Below, piece by piece: positions 44,081 to 52,386 of a stretch of DNA of 64,000 bases. The position numbers and the translations under genes are program-made. Origin of the DNA: Archangium gephyra (lineage in GTDB: Bacteria; Myxococcota; Myxococcia; Myxococcales; Myxococcaceae); the NCBI GenBank assembly GCA_003243425.1, contig QFQP01000020.1, forward strand, positions 69,003-133,002, written 5' to 3'. Within the stretch, counting starts at the first letter, position 1. Each line of letters starts with the position of its first letter. A model generated the notes under the pieces. It saw nothing but the letters and a program-made list of their open reading frames with translations, had not been told where the DNA came from and did no database searches.

Positions 44081-46005
44081 AAGACGTCCGCAATCCCTTC
44101 CGACTGCAGACCGCCGAGAGCATCGACTCCGACGGCGACTTCCTGCGCCTTTTCGGTCACGGAGTTCTCGACCTCCTCCCAAACGACGCACTCACCGGAC
44201 GGCCCCTCTTCATTCGCAGCGCGCCGGGTGGCGGCAAGACGTCGCTTCTGAAGCTCTTCACCCCATCTGTCCTTCAGCACCTGGTCGCGATGAAGGGCAG
44301 CGTCGACGTCAAGGATCTCCTCACCAAGCTGAAGGGGCTAGGTGCGGTCTCGGACCACGACGTCAACGTCCTCTCGATCATGCTCCCCTGCGCCCGCACG
44401 TTCCCTGCGCTCGCTGATGTCGGGTTGAAGGGGCCGCGCGCGAAGCGACTGCTGCTCGCGCTCATCGACGCCCGAATCATCTTGGGCGCGCTGCGCGCGA
44501 CGCTGATCGCGAAACGACTGCGATTTCCCGACGACCTGCATCGGCTCACGGTGCAGACGCCGCTCGACGACCAGATTCCCGGCCTCTCGATTCCGTGCGA
44601 TGGGCGCGCGGTGCAACGCTGGGCCGAGACGGTCGAGCAAGGCGTCTGCGACATCATCGACACCTTGACGCCAGCCGACGGGATGGGCCCTTCGGGGCAC
44701 GACGCGCTCCTCTCGCTTCGCCTGCTTGACGCCAACTCTGTCCACCTCGACGGCAAGCCGGTCGACACGCGGTGGCTGGTGACCTTCGATGACATGCAGA
44801 AGCTCGCGGCCACACAGCGAGCGGCACTTCTTGAAGTGGTCGTCGAGCAACGTTCGCGCTCCACTGTCTGGATGGCCGAGCGCTTCGAAGCGCTCACCAC
44901 GGACGAACTGCTGGGAAGTGGCGCGCTGAGCGGACGCGATGGGGAAGTGATCGCGCTCGAGCACGAGTGGAAAGAGAAGCGGCGCTTCGAGCCTGCGGTA
45001 CGCCTCATTGCGGATCGGCGCGCTCGGATGGCGGCCGATGTCGCCGGAGCAAACGCCCCGGACTCGTTCGTACCGACGATTGATGCGGAAGCTGATCTCG
45101 ACGCTGAGGCGTGGCAGGAGAAGACCCAGAACGCGCTGACCATTGTTCGCGCGCGGGTGGAGGGCCTGGCTAAGGGCAAGCCCCAGTACACCGACTGGGT
45201 CACCTCGCGCGCTGCGGCTGAAGGTACTCCGAGGGAGCAACTCATCGGCTGGCGCTCGCTGGAGATCCTCATCGAGCGCCACAGCCGCAAGAAGCAACTC
45301 GCGCTGGTCCTCGAGCCGCTAAGCCGCGACCAACTCGAAGACAAGGATGGCTCCAATGTGCGAGGAGCAGCGGAGCTGTTCCTGAGCAAGGAGTTCGGCT
45401 TCCCCTACTACTTCGGCTTCGGCAGGCTCGCGAGCCTAGCATCTTACAACGTGGAGCAGTTCATCCGGCTAGCGGGTGATCTCTTCGAGGAGTCGCTGGC
45501 GGCGGCCGTGATGAGGCGGCCGCCACATCTCTCGCCGGAACGGCAGGAGAAGATCCTCGGTGGGGCGTATGACGCCCGTGTCCTCGATCTGCCGCGCCGA
45601 GCAAAGAATGGTCGCGAGGTCCTCAAGTTCATCGACGCTGTTGGGCAGTTCTGCCAGCACGTGACCCACCAGCCGAACGCCCCGTACTCGCCGGGCATCA
45701 ACGGCATCGCGATCTCAATGCAGGAGCGCAAGACGCTCATTGACCCGAAGCAACATGAACAGAACCCTGCCACCAAGGCGTTCGCCGAACTCCTCGGGAC
45801 CGCGCTCGCACACAACTTCTTGCACGCGGAGCTCGACTACAAGGTCAAGGGCAACACCTTCATGTTGCTCTATCTGAATCGCCTCTTGTGCCCGAAGTAC
45901 CAACTCCCGCTCGGGTTCGGCAGTTTCCGCGAACGCCCTCTGCGCGAGCTGATGACGTGGGCTGACAAGGGCTTCCGCCCGTCAAAGTCGGAGACGCTTC
46001 TATGA
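44077..46005 (+). CDS. ORC/CDC6-like AAA/STAND-type ATPase
   Basis: The ATG at 44077 has GGAGGGAGG just upstream and overlaps the previous stop. The 642-residue protein starts MKDVRNPFRLQTAESIDSDG and has Walker A FIRSAPGGGKTS (46-56), Walker B LVTFDD (235-240) and a following sensor-like QRSRSTVWMAERFEAL. The long C-terminal half is helical, with YSPGINGIAI and NRLLCPKYQLP. The N-terminal NPF phrase and loop resemble ORC-CDC6-type ATPases linked to phosphoribosyltransferases in conflict systems (from memory). It is probably the sensor or switch of the operon. Confidence 0.75.
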   Translation: MKDVRNPFRLQTAESIDSDGDFLRLFGHGVLDLLPNDALTGRPLFIRSAPGGGKTSLLKLFTPSVLQHLVAMKGSVDVKDLLTKLKGLGAVSDHDVNVLSIMLPCARTFPALADVGLKGPRAKRLLLALIDARIILGALRATLIAKRLRFPDDLHRLTVQTPLDDQIPGLSIPCDGRAVQRWAETVEQGVCDIIDTLTPADGMGPSGHDALLSLRLLDANSVHLDGKPVDTRWLVTFDDMQKLAATQRAALLEVVVEQRSRSTVWMAERFEALTTDELLGSGALSGRDGEVIALEHEWKEKRRFEPAVRLIADRRARMAADVAGANAPDSFVPTIDAEADLDAEAWQEKTQNALTIVRARVEGLAKGKPQYTDWVTSRAAAEGTPREQLIGWRSLEILIERHSRKKQLALVLEPLSRDQLEDKDGSNVRGAAELFLSKEFGFPYYFGFGRLASLASYNVEQFIRLAGDLFEESLAAAVMRRPPHLSPERQEKILGGAYDARVLDLPRRAKNGREVLKFIDAVGQFCQHVTHQPNAPYSPGINGIAISMQERKTLIDPKQHEQNPATKAFAELLGTALAHNFLHAELDYKVKGNTFMLLYLNRLLCPKYQLPLGFGSFRERPLRELMTWADKGFRPSKSETLL

Positions 46006-47141
46006 GTCAGGACCTTCTCCGCTGGCGGGACTACTTCCTTCGCGAGGGTGAGCACTTCGAGAAGTTTTGGCAGCCGTTCCTGAACGAGAGGAAGCGCGAC
46101 GTTCTTTTCGTGCTCGGCCACGGCTTCGACGCGCGCATGTGCGACGGCATCGAGAAGGTGCTGTCGCTTGGCGGCGAAGGCGCCCGTGACGTCGCGCTGC
46201 TCGCGTTCCACGAGGGCTCCGAGTCGCACTCCAATTCCTACGCCGACCAGCGCAAGTTGAACGGCGAACGCCTCGAGAAGCTCGTCCACGAGCGCGGGAA
46301 GATCGGGCACAGAACGATCACGATGTTCTCTGAGGAAGGCCGACGGATAGGCCCGCGCAAGATCGTTGAGGAGTTCCGCTCCTCGGCCGAGTTTCGCTCG
46401 TACACGGACGTCATCGTGGACATCAGCGCACTGCCGCGCAGCCTGTACATGCCGCTGCTCGCGAAGCTCCTGGCGCTCTTCGACGTCGAACAGAAGGATG
46501 GCGAGCACCGCAACCTGCACGTGATTGTGTCGCACTCCCCCGCTACCGACGGCTCGATCATCGAGGAAGGACTGGAGGACAGCGCGAGCTACCTCTTTGG
46601 CTTCGCGGCTGCGGCACTGGAGGGTGACGCGACGAGCGGTCAGCCAATGATCTGGATTCCGGTACTTGGGAAGCGCCAGAAGATCCAACTTGCGAAGATC
46701 CACTCGCTCGTGTCGCCCGACGAGATCTGCCCGTTGCTTCCGTCGCCGGCGCAAAACCCTCGCGAAGGGGACGCGCTCGTGATCGAGTACCGCGACATGC
46801 TCTTCGATCAGCTTCGCGTTGAGCCGCGCAACATCATCTACGCTGCCGAGTCCAACCCCTTCGAGGTGTACCGCCAGCTCATGCGGTCCATTCTGCACTA
46901 CCAGCAGGCGCTCGGCCCGCTCGGCGGATGCAAGGTCGCTCTGTCGGCGATGTCCTCGAAGCTCGCCTCGATTGGCGTCTTGCTCGCGGCTTATGAGCTC
47001 GGCAGGCGCGAACCAAGAGTGATTGTGGGCGTTGCCCACGTCGAGTCACAAGGATACCGCGTCGAACAGGTGACCGCGGAAGCGATGCCAGCGCCGACGC
47101 TGTTCACGATGTGGCTTTCCGGAGAGTGCTATGCCGCGTGA
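46002..47141 (+). CDS. Unrecognised protein, Rossmann-like, in the PRTase/ATPase operon
   Basis: The ATG at 46002 overlaps the ATPase stop by 4 nt; 379 residues. I do not recognise the family. The N-terminal part alternates strands and helices (RDVLFVLGHGFDARMCDGIE, DVALLAFHEGSESHSN). VIVDISALPRSLYMPLLAKL follows, a pattern seen in Rossmann-type or nucleotide-binding folds. A conserved-looking FDxRM and DISALPR are possible active-site loops. The C-terminal half has SKLASIGVLLAAYEL. It could be the effector or a ligand sensor. It overlaps the PfkB gene by 11 nt. Confidence 0.7.
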   Translation: MSQDLLRWRDYFLREGEHFEKFWQPFLNERKRDVLFVLGHGFDARMCDGIEKVLSLGGEGARDVALLAFHEGSESHSNSYADQRKLNGERLEKLVHERGKIGHRTITMFSEEGRRIGPRKIVEEFRSSAEFRSYTDVIVDISALPRSLYMPLLAKLLALFDVEQKDGEHRNLHVIVSHSPATDGSIIEEGLEDSASYLFGFAAAALEGDATSGQPMIWIPVLGKRQKIQLAKIHSLVSPDEICPLLPSPAQNPREGDALVIEYRDMLFDQLRVEPRNIIYAAESNPFEVYRQLMRSILHYQQALGPLGGCKVALSAMSSKLASIGVLLAAYELGRREPRVIVGVAHVESQGYRVEQVTAEAMPAPTLFTMWLSGECYAA

Positions 47142-48204
47142 GGCTCATCAGCACAGTTGCGTAGGAACAGGGTTCATCGTCCTCGACGTCATCCGCAACT
47201 CCGTCGGGCCCACCGCCACCGAAAAGCGATTCGCGGGCGGCTCGTGCGGCAACGTCCTAACGATCCTCGCGTACTTCGGCTGGAACGCGAACGCCGTTGG
47301 TCGCATCGGCGACGATCATGTCGGCCACGAGCTCGTACATGATCTCTCGACCTGGCACGTCAACACGAAGCTCCTTCAAATGGAGGCTGGTCGTGGCACG
47401 CCCATCGTCGTCCAAGAGAACTACCTTGATGCACGGGGCCGCCCCCGCCACCGGTTCTCTCGCGCGTGCCCGGTGTGCGGCGCAACGCTCCCTGCCTACC
47501 GACCGCTGCTATCCAGCGAGGCGGCGACGATCGCGGCGAAGCTGTCCACGCACACGGTCTTCTACTTCGACCGCGTGGCGCCGGGGACGCTCGAGCTGGC
47601 GCAGAAGAGCCGCGAGCGCGGGGCATTGGTCGTCTTCGAACCGTCTGGCATCAAGGACGAGCGGCTCTTTGCGGAGTGCCTGAAGGCCTCTCACATTGTG
47701 AAGTACGCGAACGATCGCATCGAGGGGGTCCATGAGATCGTCGCCAAGGCGAAGGTGCCGGTCGAGATCGAGACACTCGGAGCCAAAGGACTGCGGCTCC
47801 GGGCGCGCGCGAATGGACGCACGGGCGCGTGGAAGGAACTTGCAGCCTTCTCGGCGTCCGAGCTGCGCGATGCCGCTGGTGCTGGCGACTGGACCACGGC
47901 GGGCATCATCCACGGTCTAATGAGCAGACACGCGTCGGCCGACCAGGCCGTTGCCGACGTCGACGCCGTGGTGCTTGCGACCCAGCAGGGGCAAGCATTG
48001 GCCGCACTGAACTGTGGCTTCGAAGGCGCTCGCGGACTCATGTATGTGGCCGACTCGAAGCGGATCCTCGAACTCGCCACCGCCATCGCAAAGGGTACAA
48101 AGGTGCCGAGCGCAGCGGAGGTTCAGTCGAAGAAGCGCATCGAACAGCTTAGCACCGACAAGGCCTGCCTCACGTGCTCGGGAGCCCGAGCGCTTCACTT
48201 GTAG
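47131..48204 (+). CDS. PfkB-family carbohydrate/nucleoside kinase with two CxxC motifs
   Basis: The 357-residue protein has the PfkB/ribokinase signature: FAGGSCGNVLTILAYFGW, GRIGDDHVG and the anion hole/catalytic base DAAGAGDWTTAGIIHGL (GAGD 250-253). An insert between the lid and core carries CPVCG (113-116), and the C terminus has CLTC (346-349). The two CxxC pairs could form a zinc site, which is unusual for the family. It phosphorylates a sugar or nucleoside, presumably in the same pathway as the SIS-HAD and PRTase partners. Its last 35 bp overlap the convergent HTH gene. Confidence 0.85.
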   Translation: MPREAHQHSCVGTGFIVLDVIRNSVGPTATEKRFAGGSCGNVLTILAYFGWNANAVGRIGDDHVGHELVHDLSTWHVNTKLLQMEAGRGTPIVVQENYLDARGRPRHRFSRACPVCGATLPAYRPLLSSEAATIAAKLSTHTVFYFDRVAPGTLELAQKSRERGALVVFEPSGIKDERLFAECLKASHIVKYANDRIEGVHEIVAKAKVPVEIETLGAKGLRLRARANGRTGAWKELAAFSASELRDAAGAGDWTTAGIIHGLMSRHASADQAVADVDAVVLATQQGQALAALNCGFEGARGLMYVADSKRILELATAIAKGTKVPSAAEVQSKKRIEQLSTDKACLTCSGARALHL

Positions 48205-48637
48205 CGCCCAGCGTCACCGTCCCCCACGCCGCGCGCTGCTCGGCCCACGTCCCCGCGTGGGCCACCGCCCGGAGGGTCCGTTCGGACATTCGCTCGGCGC
48301 CGTCGACCGCCTCCACCGCGAGGACGGCAGATTGGAGATCGGGCGCCAAGAGCAAGAGGTCGAGGAGCTGGGTGACTCTCGCCCGCGTGAGCCCCAGCTT
48401 CCGCGCCACCTCGGCTCGATCGGCAACGAGCCCCTGGTCGATCGCTCGCTGAAGGTGGTGTGCGAGGGCGAGCATGCGGGCGACCTTCGCGGGGCGGCGC
48501 AAGGGGGGCCGGGGATCGTGTACCAAGGGCGGTGTGTCGCGGAGTTCCACGCGGCGCCCCTGTCGCCGAAACAACGCTCCCTTCAGGACGAGGCGGTCCT
48601 GCAGTGGCTGCTCGGGTCCTTCGCTTGTCTCGCTCAT
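48170..48637 (-). CDS. HTH-domain protein downstream of serine recombinase
   Basis: The 155-residue protein has a helix-turn-helix-like segment, VADRAEVARKLGLTRARVTQ, that resembles ParB-type and sigma-region helices. Flanks are rich in Leu and Arg (LALAHHLQRAIDQGLV). Similar genes accompany large serine recombinases and may act as directionality or DNA-binding partners. It overlaps the recombinase stop by 4 nt and is convergent with PfkB. Confidence 0.7.
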   Translation of the reverse strand: MSETSEGPEQPLQDRLVLKGALFRRQGRRVELRDTPPLVHDPRPPLRRPAKVARMLALAHHLQRAIDQGLVADRAEVARKLGLTRARVTQLLDLLLLAPDLQSAVLAVEAVDGAERMSERTLRAVAHAGTWAEQRAAWGTVTLGATSEALGLPST

Positions 48638-50178
48638 GCAGCCTCCGAGGCCTCGTCAGCGGCGAAGTTCACCAACTCGACTTCGACCTGGTTGCTCGCT
48701 TCATCGACCCGAATCGCGACGACCAGCGACCTCGCCAGGCGCCCACGGTTCTCCGGCGTCATCAGCGACCACACACGGTCGAAGTCGCGGAGCGCTCGGA
48801 CAATCCACTCGCGCTCTGCGTCAGCGACTTCGACGTCGATGCGATCGTTCTCAGCCTGCGCGAGCCGCTGCTCGGCGGCCGTCAGCCGATCCGTCTCGGT
48901 CCGGAGCTTCGCCTCGACCAACTCCCTCGAGCGCCCTTGAAGCCGACCGAGTTCCTCGACGTACCTGGTGGCCGCCGACGACGCGTTCGCGATCTCATCG
49001 GGCAGGCGCTTCCTCAGTTCCTCGTTTGCCTTGCGGCGCGCGTCGGTGCGCTCTCGCATCTGCCGCTCGACCTCTGCCACCAGGGAGCCATCGGCAGTCG
49101 CCAGCGCGATCCGCTCGACCACGAACTCCTCCAGCGCGCCGGCAGGGAGTTGCCGCGTCCCACACACCTGCCGCCCCTCTTTGTCGCGCGTGCAGCAGCG
49201 GTAGTACCGATGGACCGTCTTCCCCTTCTTCGTCGACGCTGGCGACATCGCGGCACCGCACCGGCCGCAGCGCACGAGCCCTCGCAGGACGTAGTCGTGG
49301 TTCACGCCCGTGTAGCGGAGCTCACGGCGCTTGCCGGCAAGGCTCAACATCACCTCGTGGTGCGTCGCTTCGTCGATGAGCCGCGGGTGCTGCCCAGGGT
49401 GCAGCTCTTTGCCGTACATCATCTGGCCGGCGTACAGGGGATTCCGCAGAAGCCGGCTGATGGAGTCCTTGGTCCAGCGAAGCCCCTGCTTCGCGGGGTT
49501 GTTCGTCGCTCCTCTCGGGAGCATCGAGCGATCGTTCAGAAGCCGCGCGACGATGGCCGCCTGTCGATACTTCAAGAACAGTGCGAAGGCCTCGCGGACG
49601 ATCGGCGCCTCCGTTTCGCTGATGCCGAGTTTCTTGGCCTTCACCTCGTAGCCAAAGGGCACCGGCCCACCCGTCCACTGCCCTCGGCGGCGCGACGCGG
49701 CGATCTTGTCGCGCGTGCGTTCCGAGATCATGCTCCGCTCAAATTCAGCAAAGCTCATCAACATGTTGAGGGTGAGCCGGCCCATCGCGTCGGCGGTCGA
49801 GAAGTTCTGCGTCACCGAGACGAACGACGCGCCTGACTTGCTGAACCGCTCCATCACCTTCGCGAAGTCGAGCAACGAGCGCGAGAGCCGGTCGACCTTG
49901 TAGACGACCACCACGTCGACCTTCCCGGCCTCGATGTCCGCGAGCAGCCGCTGAAACGCGGGCCGCTCGATGTTCGCGCCGGTGAAGCCGCCGTCGTCGT
50001 AGTGCGTGTCGACCAACGTCCATCCCGGCTGGCGACGGATGTACGCGAGGGCCGCCTCACGCTGGGCGTCCAGTGAGTTGAACTCCTGCTCCAAGCCCAT
50101 CGTCGTCGACTTGCGCGTGTAGATGGCGCAGCGCTTCGTGAGCCCGGCAGGCGACGGTGGCGTGGGCTGCTTGCTCAT
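48634..50178 (-). CDS. Large serine recombinase
   Basis: The 514-residue protein has the resolvase catalytic domain with nucleophile S24 in IYTRKSTTMG, VVVYKVDRLSRS and SFAEFERSMISERTRDK. The recombinase domain follows (SISRLLRNPLYAGQMMYG), then a zinc-ribbon with CGRCGAAM and CCTRDKEGRQVCG, and a coiled-coil tail. It cuts and joins attachment sites by a serine mechanism, so it probably mobilised part of this island. It is transcribed away from the XRE module and coupled to the genes around it. Confidence 0.94.
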   Translation of the reverse strand: MSKQPTPPSPAGLTKRCAIYTRKSTTMGLEQEFNSLDAQREAALAYIRRQPGWTLVDTHYDDGGFTGANIERPAFQRLLADIEAGKVDVVVVYKVDRLSRSLLDFAKVMERFSKSGASFVSVTQNFSTADAMGRLTLNMLMSFAEFERSMISERTRDKIAASRRRGQWTGGPVPFGYEVKAKKLGISETEAPIVREAFALFLKYRQAAIVARLLNDRSMLPRGATNNPAKQGLRWTKDSISRLLRNPLYAGQMMYGKELHPGQHPRLIDEATHHEVMLSLAGKRRELRYTGVNHDYVLRGLVRCGRCGAAMSPASTKKGKTVHRYYRCCTRDKEGRQVCGTRQLPAGALEEFVVERIALATADGSLVAEVERQMRERTDARRKANEELRKRLPDEIANASSAATRYVEELGRLQGRSRELVEAKLRTETDRLTAAEQRLAQAENDRIDVEVADAEREWIVRALRDFDRVWSLMTPENRGRLARSLVVAIRVDEASNQVEVELVNFAADEASEAA

Positions 50179-50345
50179 CGCGGCGTCTCCGAGGCGGTGG
50201 TCTTCGGGTCAGGCTTGCGCTCCAGCACGACCAACAGCCGCTCGAGGTTCGAGTTCAGTTTCGCCAGTTCGCGAACCAGCGTTGGCATCGTCGCCTCGTA
50301 GAAGCGCTGGCCCATCTGAGTTCGGAAGAAGGGAATGTCGCTCAC
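50175..50345 (-). CDS. Small recombinase-associated protein
   Basis: The GTG at 50345 overlaps the upstream stop (GTGA) and its own stop overlaps the recombinase start. It encodes 56 residues, starting MSDIPFFRTQMGQRFYEATM with LAKLNSNLERLLVVLERK. Such short proteins are regular companions of DUF2924 and serine recombinases. Function unknown. Confidence 0.7.
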   Translation of the reverse strand: MSDIPFFRTQMGQRFYEATMPTLVRELAKLNSNLERLLVVLERKPDPKTTASETPR

Positions 50346-50869
50346 GCGGCACGCTCCTCGCCGCGCTTCTTGAGCCCGAAGAAGAGGAAGCCGTTCCACG
50401 GCGTTCCCGTGATGTGCCGAGCGATGGCCGAGAGCGTCTTGTAGCGCTCGCCTTCGTAGACGAAGCCCTCGGCGCAGATGGTCACCTCGTGTGTGACCCC
50501 CTCGAAGATGCGCCGGAGCACGGTGCCAACCGGCGGGACGCGACTGTCGCGCGGCTCGAGCGCGACCTGCGCCGCAGCCCGAACCTTCGCGTCCTGCTTC
50601 ATGCGCCACCGCTCCGGCATGTCGTCGCCGAGTTCCTCGATGCGCTTCGTGGCGCTCGCCGGGAGGCCTCCGTACGCGAGCTCCTGGATTCGCCAGCCGA
50701 GGCGCTTCTGCAGGTACGGCTTGTTCCTCGCGCGCGTCGGCGTGCCGTAGAGCTCGAGGAACTTCTGCGCGAGCTGCGAGACGGTCATCTCGTCGAGCTC
50801 GGCCAACTGCGCGGGGACGTCCTTCAGCTCCTCCCGGTTCTCTCTCGCGCGCTCCAGTGTCTTCGACAT
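50342..50869 (-). CDS. DUF2924 family protein
   Basis: The ATG at 50869 is preceded by AAGGAGG at suitable spacing; 175 residues. The helical N-terminal part includes MTVSQLAQKFLELYGTPTRA and KRLGWRIQELAYGGLP. The C-terminal segment includes VPPVGTVLRRIFEGVTHEVT, then ITGTPWNGFLFFGL, the core pattern of DUF2924, a family found beside phage-like recombinases. It is thought to take part in DNA integration contexts, but no activity is known. Confidence 0.85.
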   Translation of the reverse strand: MSKTLERARENREELKDVPAQLAELDEMTVSQLAQKFLELYGTPTRARNKPYLQKRLGWRIQELAYGGLPASATKRIEELGDDMPERWRMKQDAKVRAAAQVALEPRDSRVPPVGTVLRRIFEGVTHEVTICAEGFVYEGERYKTLSAIARHITGTPWNGFLFFGLKKRGEERAA

Positions 50870-50957
50870 CGTGCCTCCTTCGGCGTGAGCGGCATGCCCA
50901 CGCATCGGAGTCATGGACCCTTCTTCCCCGGAGGAAGACAAGCTGAGAACCAGAGAG

Positions 50958-51125
50958 TCACTCGGCATTGGGCACCTCGCCCTGCGCCGCGCGGCGCTCC
51001 TTGAGCCAGAGATTGAGCAGCGTCTCGGCCAGGACATCGGCAGCTTCGCGACGGCGCCGACGGAGATCAGCGAGCCGCTCTTCGGCGGTCTGCGGATCGT
51101 CGGGGACTGATGGTTCAGTGCGCAT
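50958..51125 (-). CDS. Short hypothetical protein at the head of the recombinase cassette
   Basis: The ATG at 51125 gives 55 residues (MRTEPSVPDDPQTAEERLAD, then Arg-rich helix ending WLKERRAAQGEVPNAE). The strongly charged amphipathic helix and its place upstream of DUF2924 support a real small gene, but the evidence is thin. Confidence 0.45.
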   Translation of the reverse strand: MRTEPSVPDDPQTAEERLADLRRRRREAADVLAETLLNLWLKERRAAQGEVPNAE

Positions 51126-51228
51126 GGTGAGTTGAAAACGCGGTCGGCGAGTTCGTGGTGGGACGCGCATGGCCCAAACGAATCGCGAAGGCCGCGAGAT
51201 CGCTACCGAGGCGGCAAATCGGCCTCGC

Positions 51229-51263
51229 CTGCACTTGACGACTGAACACCTGTGCAGTATCCA
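51229..51263 (+). promoter_or_regulatory. Promoter with palindromic operator before the XRE gene
   Basis: TTGACG (51235-51240) and TATCCA (51258-51263) are 17 bp apart. The perfect inverted repeat CTGCAC (51229-51234) and GTGCAG (51252-51257) brackets the -35 and spacer. It is a likely autoregulatory operator for the XRE repressor encoded 27 bp downstream. Confidence 0.6.
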
Positions 51264-51289
51264 TCGAACGCCATTTCGGAGGGGACGCC

Positions 51290-51634
51290 GTGCAGAGAGA
51301 ACAGCTTGGAGAGCGCATCAAACGGCTCCGAAGGGGCCTCGAACTCGGTCTGCGGGAGACGGCGACAAAGCTCGGCATCTCGGCCAGCTACCTGTCGCAG
51401 ATCGAGACCGGCCAGTTGAAGACGCCGCCGGCGCCAAAGGTGCTCGAAGACCTCGCGAAGTTGCTCGGCGACAACTTCGACACGCTGCTGCTGCTCGCTG
51501 GTCGTGTGCCCGAAGACATTTCGGTGAAGCTCGTATCCGACCACGTGCTCACCACGTTCCTGCGGACCGCCGGTGAGCAGGGCTACTCGGGCGAGGACCT
51601 CATGGACCTCCTCGCGCAGAACGGGAGGAAGTGA
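51290..51634 (+). CDS. XRE-family transcriptional regulator
   Basis: GTG start with GGAGGGG upstream; 114 residues. The Cro/CI-type HTH covers about residues 5-65 (IKRLRRGLELGLRETATKLG, ISASYLSQIETGQLKTP). The C-terminal helices (LLLLAGRVPEDISVKL) may be a dimer part. It is likely the repressor of its own promoter. The ImmA-like protease gene overlaps its stop (TGATG), a classic switch pair. Confidence 0.93.
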   Translation: MQREQLGERIKRLRRGLELGLRETATKLGISASYLSQIETGQLKTPPAPKVLEDLAKLLGDNFDTLLLLAGRVPEDISVKLVSDHVLTTFLRTAGEQGYSGEDLMDLLAQNGRK

Positions 51635-52323
51635 TGGCCGCCCTCCCCGTTCCCTTCATGCTCGCCAAGGATGTGGAGCGAGCGGCCGAGTCGCTTCTGC
51701 ACGACTACGTGCGCGCACGCGGTGGTGGCGCTCTTCGTGGCGCGGTCAACGTCGACTTCATCGTCGAGAACATCCTCGAGCTCGACCTCGCGGTCATCGA
51801 CCTCAAGGGGCTCCTCGCGAACCCTTCGGTGCTCGGGATGACCAGCGTCGAAGACCGGCGCATCTGCGTGGACCAGAGCCTCGAGAAGATTCCTGGTCGC
51901 TTCGCCTTCACACTCGCCCACGAGATTGGGCACTGGCAACTGCATCGGCAGATCCTCGAGCAGCGACAGCGAGAGGACACCTTGTTCGACCTCGAGCGGC
52001 TGCCCTCCCCCGCCCCGCGGCCTGGTCGACGTCGCAAGGCTCCCGTGGAGTGGCAGGCCGACCAGTTCGCCGCCTGTCTGCTGATGCCCGCCCGTCTCGT
52101 TCGCGAGGCCGTGCGACTCGCGTTCGGCGAGCGGCGCCCTTCGTGGGAGGGCATCGAGGCCCGCCTCCTGACAGGCGAGCCGGATGAGCGCTTCGTCGAG
52201 GTCGCAGAGCAGGTCATCGCCGCCGGCCAGTTCGACAACGTGTCCAACATGGCGATGCGCATTCGACTGCGCGACCTGAAGCTCGTGGTCGACGCGTCGG
52301 ACCCGCAGCGCTCCCTGCTGTAG
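51634..52323 (+). CDS. ImmA/IrrE-family metallo-endopeptidase
   Basis: The 229-residue protein has the zinc site HEIGH in FTLAHEIGHWQLH and the downstream acidic EWQADQFAACLLMP motif. In ICEBs1 and Deinococcus the family cleaves XRE repressors to derepress target genes. It is translationally coupled to the XRE gene, so it probably inactivates that repressor on a signal. The start is ATG 51634, one codon inside a possible GTG at 51631. Confidence 0.93.
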   Translation: MAALPVPFMLAKDVERAAESLLHDYVRARGGGALRGAVNVDFIVENILELDLAVIDLKGLLANPSVLGMTSVEDRRICVDQSLEKIPGRFAFTLAHEIGHWQLHRQILEQRQREDTLFDLERLPSPAPRPGRRRKAPVEWQADQFAACLLMPARLVREAVRLAFGERRPSWEGIEARLLTGEPDERFVEVAEQVIAAGQFDNVSNMAMRIRLRDLKLVVDASDPQRSLL

Positions 52324-52386
52324 CGCTCTTCGTCGTTTGCCTTGCCTGTTCGACGTTCACTGAAACCCCAACGCCACGAGACCTCG

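Noticed and set aside
38067..48204. Complete BREX system
   Set aside because: Only a BrxE-like gene and a helicase are present; no PglZ phosphatase, PglX methyltransferase or BrxC ATPase is recognisable.
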